Assembly: GCF_009725985.1 (NCBI RefSeq)
Contig: NZ_RCNR01000048.1
Coordinates: forward strand, 1 to 36,523
Source of the DNA: Zobellia amurskyensis
Lineage (GTDB): Bacteria > Bacteroidota > Bacteroidia > Flavobacteriales > Flavobacteriaceae
Direction of reading: 5' to 3'
DNA: 36,523 nt
Below the pieces are notes generated by a model. The model was not told the origin of the DNA, did not search any database, and was given only the letters and a program-made list of their open reading frames with translations. The first letter of the stretch is position 1, and every line of letters begins with the position of its first letter. Both the position numbers and the translations under genes were made by a program. Below are positions 14,305 to 22,824 of this stretch, one piece after another.

Positions 14305-16737
14305 ATGAAGAAAAAATTACTCCAAAAAAAAATAAACAGAGCTGTGGGATTCCTCATGCTCGTTCTGGCCTTCACCAATGCCAATGCTCAACTTCAGAAA
14401 GAGTTTTCCCCTCGGTATTCAGAAACTATAACAGGTGATTTCACTATGGTTGCGAACAATGTGCTTTCTCGGCATGCAACAAACGCATACAATGGAAACG
14501 GTAGTAATCATGACTTTTCGGACAATGTTTTTATTGATATAGATAGTGACCCTACCACTTTCAATTCCAGTAGCGCTAATTTATCCAACCCTTCACCGGG
14601 AAGCTCTTGTATGACAATAGAACGTGTTTTTCTCTATTGGGCAGCAGCCGATAAAGAATATGAGGTTGATGGCTCCGGAACCCCAATTGCGGGCAATGGA
14701 GGCGTTGAACCTTCTTGGAATTTTAATGATATTAAATTAATGCTACCTGGGTCAAGCAACTACGAAGCTACCCTAACCGCAGACGAGGTTATTTACCGTG
14801 GTAGGGATGACCACTTTGTTAACGACCCCTATATCTGCGTTAAGGATATCACTAGTTGGGTACAAGGGTTGAGCAACCCTTTCGGTACGTATCAAGTAGC
14901 CAATGTAAAAGCTACGGAAGGACAATTATTATCTCATGGTGGAGGAAGAACAGGTACTTCGGGTGGATGGCAAATTGTATTTGTTTGGCAGAGTCCGCTT
15001 ATGCCCCAAAAACACATTACCCTTTTTGACGGTTATGCCCATATTACCAGTACGCAAAATAATTTTGATGTTACTTTTGATGGTTTCCAAACCGTACCTA
15101 ACGGTGAGGTAAAAGCCAATATGGTCATTGGTTCTTTTGAAGGAGATCGAGGTATCTCACGTGATCAGTTATTGATATTGGACACGTCAAACTCATGGGA
15201 ACCTTTATCCACTCCAATGAGACCTGCCAATAATTTCTTCAATAGTTCCATTACCACAAATGGCAGCGACTTTTTAGACAGAACACCTGCTAGCTCAAAC
15301 ACTTTAGGGTATGATGCCAGTCTTTTTAATTTAGAAAACACGGGGAACTCACTAATAACCAACAATCAAACATCGGCAACCGTTCGTATGACTTCAGACC
15401 AAGAGGTTTATGGACTTTACCTTTTAGGTATGGCCGTAGAAGTTTATGAACCATCGCTAAACTCATTAGACCTATACGCCACCGCTTCGGATGAAAACCC
15501 GCGTACAGGAGAAACCATTCAAATTTATTTGGATGTGGCCAATACAGGTAACGACAATATTAGAAATCTATCATTTTCGACAACCATTCCGGAGGAGATG
15601 GATTTCATAAGTGTAGAACCGTTACCCCATGAAATTACCTATAATTTTGATTCGGTTACAAGAGAACTCACTTTTAATATAGCCGATGGTTATACCGATG
15701 TTACCAGTGCGCCTTATACCATTCAATATGCCGTACGCATTAAAGATGATGCTTATTTTTCAAGCATCCCGACCTGTACATTTAATTCGGATTCGCAAAC
15801 CGCGGCCATGTATACCGGTGAAATCAATACGACCCAACAAACATCTAACAGTTCGTTTACGTTTGATGAATGTGGCGTTGGTAACGGAGACCCGACCACT
15901 ATAATAATCAGCATTACCGATGTACAAGCTCCTGTTTTTGCAGAAAACCTTCCCGGTGATATTACGGTACCCTGCAACGGAGTACCTGATGCAGCTGTAC
16001 TAACAGCAATTGATTATTGTGACCCAGACCCTTCCACTACTTTCACAGAAACGGCTACCAATGACCGAAGCTGTGAAACCGGTTATGAGATAACCAGAAC
16101 TTGGACAGCAACGGATAGTGCCAACAACACCTTCACCCATACACAAATTATTACTGTAATATCGGATGAATGTATCATGGACGAGGAAGCGCCAACATTT
16201 GTGGAAGAACTTCCACAAAACCTTATTGTAGATTGTGATTCCATTCCTGAAGCAGATGAACTAACGGCTATAGATAATTGCGATGCGGACCCCGTAATAA
16301 CCTTCACGGAAACCGCAACCAATAACGAAGATTGTACTACAGGTTATATAATTACAAGAACGTGGATTGCCGTAGATAACAATGGTAACGAAACTACACA
16401 TACCCAGCTCATTATAGTTGAAGCCGATATGCCTTGTGATATTGAAAACCTTGTAGTTTCTAAAACCCTGACCGCTAATGGCGATGGCATAAATGATGTG
16501 TTTGAAATATCAGGACTGGAAGGTTGTGATTACACCTATCATTTAAAAGTTTTTAACAGATGGGGCAATATTGTTTATGAAAATAGCGATTACTCTAATG
16601 ATTGGAGCGGGTTTGCCCCTAAAAGTTCATTGGGCAACTCAGGTATGCTTTCATCTGGAACCTATTACTATATCATTGGCTTTGGAAACAATGAAATAAA
16701 ACCTGTTAACGGATATATTTATATCGGTTCAAACTAA
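14305..16737 (+). CDS. Large secreted protein with DUF11-like and HYR-like repeats and type-B T9SS (gliding motility, CHU_C) C-terminal domain
   Basis: 810 residues from the ATG at 14305; an upstream TTG at 14284 is less likely. The signal peptide runs to about residue 29 (FLMLVLAFTNANAQ). The first 370 residues are a conserved N-terminal region with FLYWAAADKEYE and GGRTGTSGGWQIVFVWQSP. Next is a DUF11-like beta domain (ENPRTGETIQIYLDVANTGN). Two tandem HYR/Ig-like repeats of about 85 residues follow, each with APxFxExLPxxxxVxCxxxP and CDxDPxxTFTETATN. The last ~90 residues are the CHU_C domain (TANGDGINDVFEISGLEGCD, then FNRWGNIVYENSDYSNDW), the type-B sorting signal exported through the T9SS. 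The next gene, 10 bases away, encodes the PorP/SprF partner. The protein is probably displayed or secreted at the cell surface, perhaps for adhesion. Confidence 0.9.
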   Translation: MKKKLLQKKINRAVGFLMLVLAFTNANAQLQKEFSPRYSETITGDFTMVANNVLSRHATNAYNGNGSNHDFSDNVFIDIDSDPTTFNSSSANLSNPSPGSSCMTIERVFLYWAAADKEYEVDGSGTPIAGNGGVEPSWNFNDIKLMLPGSSNYEATLTADEVIYRGRDDHFVNDPYICVKDITSWVQGLSNPFGTYQVANVKATEGQLLSHGGGRTGTSGGWQIVFVWQSPLMPQKHITLFDGYAHITSTQNNFDVTFDGFQTVPNGEVKANMVIGSFEGDRGISRDQLLILDTSNSWEPLSTPMRPANNFFNSSITTNGSDFLDRTPASSNTLGYDASLFNLENTGNSLITNNQTSATVRMTSDQEVYGLYLLGMAVEVYEPSLNSLDLYATASDENPRTGETIQIYLDVANTGNDNIRNLSFSTTIPEEMDFISVEPLPHEITYNFDSVTRELTFNIADGYTDVTSAPYTIQYAVRIKDDAYFSSIPTCTFNSDSQTAAMYTGEINTTQQTSNSSFTFDECGVGNGDPTTIIISITDVQAPVFAENLPGDITVPCNGVPDAAVLTAIDYCDPDPSTTFTETATNDRSCETGYEITRTWTATDSANNTFTHTQIITVISDECIMDEEAPTFVEELPQNLIVDCDSIPEADELTAIDNCDADPVITFTETATNNEDCTTGYIITRTWIAVDNNGNETTHTQLIIVEADMPCDIENLVVSKTLTANGDGINDVFEISGLEGCDYTYHLKVFNRWGNIVYENSDYSNDWSGFAPKSSLGNSGMLSSGTYYYIIGFGNNEIKPVNGYIYIGSN

Positions 16738-16747
16738 AAAGGCAACC

Positions 16748-17653
16748 ATGACAGCACTTAGGAATCACCTAGCAATTTTAGCGGTTTGCTGTGCCTTTTT
16801 CACAAATGCACAACAACTACCCCAGTTTACACAATACGTCTATAACACTATGTCCATAAACCCGGCATACGCAGGAAGTAGACAAACATTAAATGCTACT
16901 GCCTTGCACAGGAACCAGTGGGCAGGTATTGAAGGTAACCCAACAACAAGTACGTTATCTGTACATACACCCATACGGTTTAGTAATGTGGGTGTTGGTC
17001 TCTCTTATATAAATGACCAACTAGGTTTTGAGAAAACAAATTACATTTATGCGGATATTTCATATACGGTTCCATTAAGTAGGGATGTAAATATGGCCTT
17101 GGGTTTAAAGGGTGGTGTTACCAACTATAAATTAGAAACACCGGACGAAACGGACCCATTCTTTTTTGATGGTTTTTCTAAATGGAACCCAAACATGGGA
17201 GCCGGTATTTACGTAAGCTCTAATAAATGGTACTTAGGTGTTTCAACACCTCGTATTCTTAATACCGATTTGAATAATGGTGAATTTGTTGCTCTTGAAC
17301 GCAATAGTTATTACGCCATTGGTGGATACGTTTTTGATATAGGCGAAACCACAAAATTCAAGCCCACGGCAATACTTAAATACACCAACGGTGCCCCTGC
17401 TTCGTACGATGTAACCGCAAATTTCCTCTTCTATGAGAAGTTTTGGATCGGCGCTTCTTACCGCTTTAATGACTCGGACAGTTTTGGAGTACTCATGGAT
17501 TATGCCATTTCCGACTCCTTTAGGATAGGATATGCGTATGATTTGCCTACCTCAACTTTTAGACCGTATTCAGGAGGCACACATGAGGTTATTCTTATCT
17601 ATGAACTTTTTAACAGAGGTTTAAAAGCTATGAAATCTCCTCGTTATTTTTAG
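16748..17653 (+). CDS. PorP/SprF family type IX secretion outer-membrane protein
   Basis: A 301-residue outer-membrane beta-barrel of the PorP/SprF family. The signal peptide ends at TNAQ (about residue 22). The family signature follows: QFTQYVYNTMSINPAYAGSR (residues 26-45). The remainder alternates short amphipathic strands. It ends in aromatic-rich strands and PRYF. PorP/SprF proteins act with type-B (CHU_C) cargo, which they help to retain or secrete at the outer membrane; sprF beside sprB in Flavobacterium johnsoniae is the model. Here the gene follows the CHU_C cargo gene by 10 bases, so the pair is a dedicated cargo-partner operon. Confidence 0.93.
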   Translation: MTALRNHLAILAVCCAFFTNAQQLPQFTQYVYNTMSINPAYAGSRQTLNATALHRNQWAGIEGNPTTSTLSVHTPIRFSNVGVGLSYINDQLGFEKTNYIYADISYTVPLSRDVNMALGLKGGVTNYKLETPDETDPFFFDGFSKWNPNMGAGIYVSSNKWYLGVSTPRILNTDLNNGEFVALERNSYYAIGGYVFDIGETTKFKPTAILKYTNGAPASYDVTANFLFYEKFWIGASYRFNDSDSFGVLMDYAISDSFRIGYAYDLPTSTFRPYSGGTHEVILIYELFNRGLKAMKSPRYF

Positions 17654-17725
17654 ATAGACCTTTCAATTTAAAAAGCTCTTCATTATCCATTTTTATTTAC
17701 GGACCATGCTTTAAACAAAAGCAGC

Positions 17726-17733
17726 TATCTTTG
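17726..17733 (+). promoter_or_regulatory. -7 box TATCTTTG for the lipoprotein gene
   Basis: Exact TAnnTTTG, 15 bases before the ATG at 17749; identical to the box at 3042-3049. Confidence 0.6.
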
Positions 17734-17748
17734 TGAAAAATTCTAACT

Positions 17749-18429
17749 ATGACAAAGTATTTTTCCGCCTGCATGCTTTTTACAATTCTTTTTATCGGTT
17801 GCAAAGAGACCAAAAAGGCTGAAGCACCTCAACCCCAGAAAGAACTTTCCATTCTAGAAAAAATAGCCCATGCTAACGGTTACGAAAACTGGAACAAGGT
17901 AGAAGAGCTCAAATTTACCTTTAATGTGGATCGTGATACGTCTCACTTTGAACGTACGTGGATCTGGAAACCAAAAACAAACCAAGTCACTGCCATTTCA
18001 GCCAAAGATACTTTAGTCTATAAAAGAAAAGATATGGACAGTACCGCCTACAAAACTAACGGCGGATTCATTAACGATAAGTATTGGCTTATAGCACCTA
18101 TAAATATCCTATGGGATAAAAACGGAAGTACTAATGAGCTTACACCAAATGCAGAAGCTCCTATCAGCAAAAAGCCGATGCAAAAATTAACGGTCGTCTA
18201 CAAGCAAGATGGTGGTTACACTCCCGGCGATGCTTATGATTTTTATTTTGGAGATGATTACCTAGTTAAAGAATGGGTTTTTAGAAAAGGAAACCAAGAA
18301 GAACCTTCCATGACAACTACTTGGGAAGACTACACAGAAGCAGGTGGACTCAAAATTGCCAAAATGCATCAAAATGAAGATGGCAGTTTTAAACTCTATT
18401 TCACCAACATTGAAGTAAAGACAAACTAG
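17749..18429 (+). CDS. Lipoprotein of unknown function
   Basis: A 226-residue protein with a lipoprotein signal peptide; the acylated Cys is probably C18 in LFIGCKETKKA, followed by a Lys/Glu-rich linker. The mature domain begins LEKIAHANGYENWNKVEELK and is rich in short beta strands with many Trp and Tyr residues (TWIWKPKTNQ, YWLIAPINILWD), then EEPSMTTTWEDYTEAGGLK. The alternating-strand pattern would suit a LolA/LolB-like half barrel that binds lipid, but I cannot confirm this. It has its own -7 box and no operon partner. Its stop lies 3 bases from the stop of the convergent MFS gene. Likely location is the periplasmic face of a membrane or the cell surface. Confidence 0.8.
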   Translation: MTKYFSACMLFTILFIGCKETKKAEAPQPQKELSILEKIAHANGYENWNKVEELKFTFNVDRDTSHFERTWIWKPKTNQVTAISAKDTLVYKRKDMDSTAYKTNGGFINDKYWLIAPINILWDKNGSTNELTPNAEAPISKKPMQKLTVVYKQDGGYTPGDAYDFYFGDDYLVKEWVFRKGNQEEPSMTTTWEDYTEAGGLKIAKMHQNEDGSFKLYFTNIEVKTN

Positions 18430-18432
18430 GCG

Positions 18433-19587
18433 TTAGACTTTTTTCTGGTTGCGCTTTAACTTGAACGTAGCTGCTAAAACAAAAAGAGCGCATCCAAATA
18501 GCACCAAGAAGCAGGTTTTAAGGGAGGAACTATCCGCAATAAACCCCAATATAGGTGGAGCCAACAAGAAACCGGTATAGCCCGTACCTGCAATAAAGGA
18601 AACACTTTGCGAAGAATCCACTCCCTTTACTTTACCCCCAATACGAAACACTTCGGGTACCATTACTGAAAAACCTAGTCCGCTTAAGGCAAAACCGGAA
18701 ATGGCCATATACGTTTCCGTACTCAAAACCATTAGATACCCAAGTAATACCAATACGGTAGCGAAAGTCACCATTTTTACCGAACCTATTTTTTCACTAA
18801 TACCATCACCTAAAAATCTTCCTAAGGTCATTGTAACTTGAAAACCCAAGAATCCGGCGCCCCAAAGTAACTCCGGTGCCAGGCTTATTTCCTTTAAATA
18901 AAGTCCGCTCCAGTCTACAATAGCCCCTTCGCTTCCCATGGCTACAAAAGAAATCAACCCAAGAAATAGCATCGGCTTAAATAATTTTAAACTGAATGCC
19001 TCTTTTTCTTCAATTGCTGCAACTACATTTTTATATTTTCCGTGGAAAATATAATTCACGACTAAAACCAATACCACAGCCAGTAACATGTGCAAAGGTG
19101 GATTATCCAACGGGCCAATAAGAAAACTACCAAGACCTGCCAATACACCACCCAAACTAAAAAAACCATGAGAAGCACTCATAAAACTTTTCTTGTCTTC
19201 TTTCTCCAGTTCCGTCACCAAGGTATTCATGGAAATATCCGTGAAACCATTAGTAGCTCCAAGCAAAAACAGCGCAGCCATAAGCGTATAATAACTGGGA
19301 GCCAGCAAGGGTAAAAGTGCCGCAATACTGCTAAGAACAACCCCGTACCAAGTGGCTTTCCCTACGCCTATTTTATTGATGATAGATGAAGCCACCGGAA
19401 ATACAGTGAATACACCAAGAGAAAGAAAAAATATAGCAAGCCCCAATTGAGACTTATCTATTTGAAGTTGCTCTTTTACCGCAGGTATGTATATAGCCCA
19501 AGTACCAAAAAGAATATTTATACTGGCAAAGACCCAGGCCGCACCAAAATAACGAGAATTGGTAAGTATCAGGCGTAATGATTTCAT
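18433..19587 (-). CDS. Major facilitator superfamily transporter
   Basis: From the ATG at 19587 the protein has 384 residues and about 12 hydrophobic helices, beginning YFGAAWVFASINILFGTWAI. The loop between helices 2 and 3 contains INKIGVGKATWYGV, a degenerate MFS motif A. The central charged loop (HGKYKNVVAAIEEKEAF) separates the two six-helix halves. The general pattern (GTWAIYIPAVKEQLQIDKSQ, then FTDISMNTLVTELEK) resembles the group of MFS proteins related to sugar or drug exporters, but the substrate cannot be inferred. A near-consensus -7 box (TACCTTCG) lies 16 bases upstream of this ATG and inside the longer open frame that begins at 19638, supporting the shorter start. It is a single-gene unit, convergent with the lipoprotein gene. 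Confidence 0.88.
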   Translation of the reverse strand: MKSLRLILTNSRYFGAAWVFASINILFGTWAIYIPAVKEQLQIDKSQLGLAIFFLSLGVFTVFPVASSIINKIGVGKATWYGVVLSSIAALLPLLAPSYYTLMAALFLLGATNGFTDISMNTLVTELEKEDKKSFMSASHGFFSLGGVLAGLGSFLIGPLDNPPLHMLLAVVLVLVVNYIFHGKYKNVVAAIEEKEAFSLKLFKPMLFLGLISFVAMGSEGAIVDWSGLYLKEISLAPELLWGAGFLGFQVTMTLGRFLGDGISEKIGSVKMVTFATVLVLLGYLMVLSTETYMAISGFALSGLGFSVMVPEVFRIGGKVKGVDSSQSVSFIAGTGYTGFLLAPPILGFIADSSSLKTCFLVLFGCALFVLAATFKLKRNQKKV

Positions 19588-19603
19588 TCTACTTATTTGA
19601 CAA

Positions 19604-19611
19604 CGAAGGTA
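19604..19611 (-). promoter_or_regulatory. Near-consensus -7 box (TACCTTCG) for the MFS gene
   Basis: One mismatch to TAnnTTTG on the minus strand, 16 bases before the ATG at 19587. Confidence 0.35.
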
Positions 19612-19636
19612 ATTTAAAAACACTAGCCTATAAATC

Positions 19637-19670
19637 AAAAAAAGACCATCTTTTCAGATAGTCTTTCTTT
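19637..19670 (-). terminator. Terminator of the astacin gene
   Basis: AAAGAC-C-ATCT (19641-19651) pairs with AGAT-A-GTCTTT (19656-19666), 10 bp with one mismatch and a 4-base loop. The A-run at 19637-19643 gives a U-run on the minus strand. It lies about 50 bases past the metallopeptidase stop. Confidence 0.75.
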
Positions 19671-19715
19671 TTTATAAGGGGTAATAATCTACCCTATTTT
19701 AGCCCCTGGTCGGTA

Positions 19716-20768
19716 TTAATTACAATTTTTTATATAATTCCAGCGCGTATAATCCCTTTGATACAAACGGCCATAATACAAAACATAATCACCCACACTA
19801 TAGCTTTTACTAGATGAGTAGTTAGCTGTAGTATCACATAAGTCTTGCTCAGGTTCCGGATTACCGTTTCCTCCATCTGCAGAAGGGTAAGCGGCATTTG
19901 TTCCTTGGATGTCCAGAGTTGACAAACGTGCTTGTCTTTGTGGTAGTGTATTCCCGCTACGATCAGTAATAGTAGGCTGTCCATTTTTACTAAATGTGTA
20001 ACTTCCGTACATCATAATTGAATTCACATCAAAAGAACCGGTTAGAAAAGTTGCCGAAGCACTCTTATAAAACTGGTCTTGCGCATTAGATTGAATATTC
20101 TCTGTTTTAATGATAATATGATTATCTCTATCTGACCTATTCTGTTCATGAATATACCCCAAGGTATGACCAAGTTCGTGAATGATAACTACTGCTGTAG
20201 CTCGAGTACCTAATTGAATATAACCACGGGAATTGTACATCCCCAAAGTTGCCACTCCAGAATTACTGTTAGAACCTGATGAAGATATGGTTACATAGTT
20301 AGATTGATTGGTACGTTCTTTAAAACTAACATTGGTTTTATTGGACCATTCGTCAAACGACTTTTGCAGTTCACTACGAACGCTAGAGCTTAAACCATCA
20401 ATTACGTAATAAACGGTATTATTCGTCCATTTTCTAATTCCTCCACCCAGTGCCAGACCTGAAAGTTCTTCTCCAGGAACAGGATTTGGGTTATATGCAT
20501 CGGGAGAATCTGCAAGTTGATCTTCAAATAATCGTGCATCGGAACCAGCCAGACTGTAGGTACCATCATCTTCCAAATGCACTTGCACGGCATCACCCAT
20601 AAAATATTTAGTGATAAATTCTACACCTTGATCTGCCGGAACTTCCGTTTGGGGAACTAAAGAAGTTTCGGCATCAAGTTCAGTAGCATCATTGGAACAG
20701 GAAACTATTGCCAATGTACTTACTGCCATAAAAAGCATAAGACGAGTAGGAAACGTTTTATTTTTCAT
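19716..20768 (-). CDS. Astacin-type (M12A) zinc metallopeptidase lipoprotein with C-terminal chitin/carbohydrate-binding-like module
   Basis: From the ATG at 20768 there are 350 residues; ATG 20789 would add seven. The lipoprotein signal has Cys at 24 (AIVSCSNDATE); acidic residues after the Cys may favour surface export. Residues 111-310 form the astacin catalytic domain: the zinc site is HELGHTLGYIHEQ (197-209, ligands H197, H201, H207, catalytic E198), with the Met-turn at SIMMY (250-254). A low-complexity linker (DGGNGNPEPEQDL) leads to about 40 residues (311-350) with SYSVGDYVLYYGRLYQ, the pattern of CBM5/12-like chitin-binding modules. It probably degrades or processes extracellular protein while bound to a glycan. 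It is a single-gene unit; no immunity or partner gene is obvious. Confidence 0.92.
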   Translation of the reverse strand: MKNKTFPTRLMLFMAVSTLAIVSCSNDATELDAETSLVPQTEVPADQGVEFITKYFMGDAVQVHLEDDGTYSLAGSDARLFEDQLADSPDAYNPNPVPGEELSGLALGGGIRKWTNNTVYYVIDGLSSSVRSELQKSFDEWSNKTNVSFKERTNQSNYVTISSSGSNSNSGVATLGMYNSRGYIQLGTRATAVVIIHELGHTLGYIHEQNRSDRDNHIIIKTENIQSNAQDQFYKSASATFLTGSFDVNSIMMYGSYTFSKNGQPTITDRSGNTLPQRQARLSTLDIQGTNAAYPSADGGNGNPEPEQDLCDTTANYSSSKSYSVGDYVLYYGRLYQRDYTRWNYIKNCN

Positions 20769-20961
20769 TTTTTCAAATTTAATGTTCATTTTAAGTTTTG
20801 GGGCCAAAACTTACTTTATACGTACGAGATTAACCACCAATATAGCCGATGAACGGTCAATATTATCGACAAAATACACTAATTAAAAAAAATTGAAAAT
20901 CAACAAACCTCTCCCATCCCAATAGAATTGGGTAAAAAGTATAAATTGAAAGAAATAGGAA

Positions 20962-22233
20962 TTATATGGTCTTGATACCTTCTTTTAAAATCTGACCAAA
21001 GCGATACATATCTTCATACGAGCAGTAAAATGGAGCTGGCGCCAAACGGATAACATTAGGCTCCCTCCAGTCCGTAATGACTCCATTTTCCATTAAATAA
21101 TCAAAAAGTGGTTTTCCTTGCCCGTGAAGAAAAACGGACAACTGCGTACCCCTGTCCTCAGGAGTAATGATTTCAAATGTGGTGCCATCCATTTCCGCAT
21201 CTATTTCATGAAGGACAAATTCCAAATAGGCCACAATACGGTCTCTCTTATTGATCAAGGCGTCCATACCCACTTCCTCGAACATCTCTAAAGAAGCTAA
21301 ATAAGGGGCCACAGATAATACAGGTGGATTACTCAACTGCCAAGCATCGGCATTTGGCATAGGCTCAAATTCCGGTTTCATCAAAAACCGAGTTTCCTTT
21401 TTGGTTCCCCACCATCCTTCAAACCTAGGAATGTCTTTTTTATTCAGGTGACGTTCATGTATAAATACACCGGAAGCATTACCGGGACCACTATTCATAT
21501 ATTTATAACTGCACCATGCAGCAAAGTCCGCATCCCAATCATGTAACTTTAATTCTATATTACCTGCACCATGAGCCAAATCCCAACCCACATTGGCGCC
21601 AACAGCTTTACCTGCTTTGGTAATCGTTTCCATGTCAAAAACCTGACCGTTGTAATAATTTACGCCACCAATAAGTACAAGTGCCAGTTCATCACCTAAC
21701 TCCTCTATTTTTTGCAGAACATCTTCCGTACGCCAAAAATTTTCGCCTTCTCTTTTCTTTACTTCCACCAAAGCATCTTCCGGATCAAGACCATGATGTC
21801 TAACTTGACTTTGCAACATATACTGATCAGACGGAAAAGCCTTCTCTTCGCAAAGTATTTTATAACGTTTGGTTGTGGGCCTGTAGAAAGTAACCATTAA
21901 AAGATGAAGATTTACCGTAAGCGTGTTCATAACGGATACTTCTTCTGTCTTTGCCCCTACTACTTTGGCCAACGGAGCCGCTAACTGCTCATGATAATCC
22001 CACCAAGGTTTTTCTGAATGAAAATGACCTTCTACCGCAAGATTCTTCCAATCCGTCATGACCTCATCCACAAACTTTTGAGTTCGTTTTGGCTGTAATC
22101 CGAGAGAATTTCCTGTAAAATAGATAACCTGTTTTCCGTTCACTTTAGGGAAGTAAAATTCATCGCGATAGCTTCGCAATTTATCTTCGCCATCTAGTTT
22201 TTGGGCAAATTCTAAGGTGTTCTCGAATTTCAT
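20962..22233 (-). CDS. kynU: Kynureninase
   Basis: A PLP enzyme that cleaves L-kynurenine or 3-hydroxykynurenine to anthranilate or 3-hydroxyanthranilate plus alanine. The 423-residue length is normal. FTGNSLGLQP (39-48) is the N-terminal substrate and PLP motif. GWDLAHGAGN (216-225) supplies the PLP-ring Asp D218. The Schiff-base lysine is K244 in CSYKYMNSGPG. The C-terminal half has VIRLAPAPFYCSYEDM with the substrate-carboxylate Arg. It acts directly after KMO (11678-13018), but the two genes are in separate units with an exact -7 box for kynU alone. No 3-hydroxyanthranilate dioxygenase or tryptophan dioxygenase gene is present in the window, so the pathway's end product cannot be inferred here. 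Confidence 0.96.
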   Translation of the reverse strand: MKFENTLEFAQKLDGEDKLRSYRDEFYFPKVNGKQVIYFTGNSLGLQPKRTQKFVDEVMTDWKNLAVEGHFHSEKPWWDYHEQLAAPLAKVVGAKTEEVSVMNTLTVNLHLLMVTFYRPTTKRYKILCEEKAFPSDQYMLQSQVRHHGLDPEDALVEVKKREGENFWRTEDVLQKIEELGDELALVLIGGVNYYNGQVFDMETITKAGKAVGANVGWDLAHGAGNIELKLHDWDADFAAWCSYKYMNSGPGNASGVFIHERHLNKKDIPRFEGWWGTKKETRFLMKPEFEPMPNADAWQLSNPPVLSVAPYLASLEMFEEVGMDALINKRDRIVAYLEFVLHEIDAEMDGTTFEIITPEDRGTQLSVFLHGQGKPLFDYLMENGVITDWREPNVIRLAPAPFYCSYEDMYRFGQILKEGIKTI

Positions 22234-22247
22234 AAGGCAGTTTTTTT

Positions 22248-22255
22248 CAAAAATA
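22248..22255 (-). promoter_or_regulatory. -7 box TATTTTTG for kynU
   Basis: Exact TAnnTTTG on the minus strand, 14 bases before the ATG at 22233. It separates kynU transcription from the upstream GNAT gene. Confidence 0.6.
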
Positions 22256-22289
22256 CAATTTAGTAAAGGATATATAAACTATTAAAGAG

Positions 22290-22757
22290 CTACTTTAAAT
22301 CATCAATTCGCATCTCAATTATATGTCTTTTAAATCCTACTTTTTCATAGGCTCTAATGGCTCCAACATTATCATTATAAACCGTAAGTCGTATTTCTGA
22401 AACACCTTTTGATTTGGACCAATTTCTTAAAGCTTCTACTACCTTTTTATTTAATCCTTGGCCTCTAAAATTAGCATCGGTATACATAAAACCTAAATAA
22501 CTATAAGTTTCATGATTTAAGTATGGCTTGGCTTTTCTAATTTTCGCATAACCTGAAGCAACGAGCTGTCCCTCATTCTCAATGACCACAACCTCTGCAT
22601 CATCACTTGTAATCAACTCCCCCAAATCATAATAACTAATGGGGTCTTCCTTTAACGTTGGGTCATAAGGTCTCTCAAAAGCAATGATACCTTGTTCAAA
22701 TTCAAGTAAAGTATTTAAATCGCTTAGTAACGCACTCCTCGTTATAAATTCACTCAT
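22290..22757 (-). CDS. GNAT family N-acetyltransferase
   Basis: A 155-residue single-domain GNAT protein using acetyl-CoA. Motif A, which binds the CoA pyrophosphate, is FRGQGLNKKVVEALRNW (R/QxxGxG/A type), after the strand YSYLGFMYTDAN. Motif B contains RLTVYNDNVGAIRAYEKVGF, the classic ending of this fold. The acceptor substrate is unknown; it could be an amino acid, a ribosomal protein terminus, an antibiotic or an amine. It is divergent from the O-methyltransferase gene and is followed on the same strand by kynU, 56 bases away with its own promoter. Confidence 0.9.
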   Translation of the reverse strand: MSEFITRSALLSDLNTLLEFEQGIIAFERPYDPTLKEDPISYYDLGELITSDDAEVVVIENEGQLVASGYAKIRKAKPYLNHETYSYLGFMYTDANFRGQGLNKKVVEALRNWSKSKGVSEIRLTVYNDNVGAIRAYEKVGFKRHIIEMRIDDLK

Positions 22758-22802
22758 AGTTTCTACGGTTCTATTCTACAGTTACGAAGTTCTAAAATAC
22801 TA

Positions 22803-22810
22803 TATATTTG
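22803..22810 (+). promoter_or_regulatory. -7 box TATATTTG for the O-methyltransferase gene
   Basis: Exact TAnnTTTG, 14 bases before the ATG at 22825. It supports that start and argues against the longer open frame running back into the GNAT gene. Confidence 0.6.
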
Positions 22811-22824
22811 CAGAAATTTCAGGC

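Noticed and set aside
19588-19638. N-terminal extension of the MFS transporter
   Set aside because: A near-consensus -7 box falls inside it, and the first transmembrane helix begins just after the ATG at 19587.
20918-20932. CCCAAT-AGA-ATTGGG hairpin as the kynU terminator
   Set aside because: The stem is only 6 bp with a 3-base loop and no U-run follows on the minus strand.
22684-22824. 47-codon N-terminal extension of the O-methyltransferase
   Set aside because: It overlaps the divergent GNAT gene, contains the -7 box at 22803-22810, and shows no family similarity.
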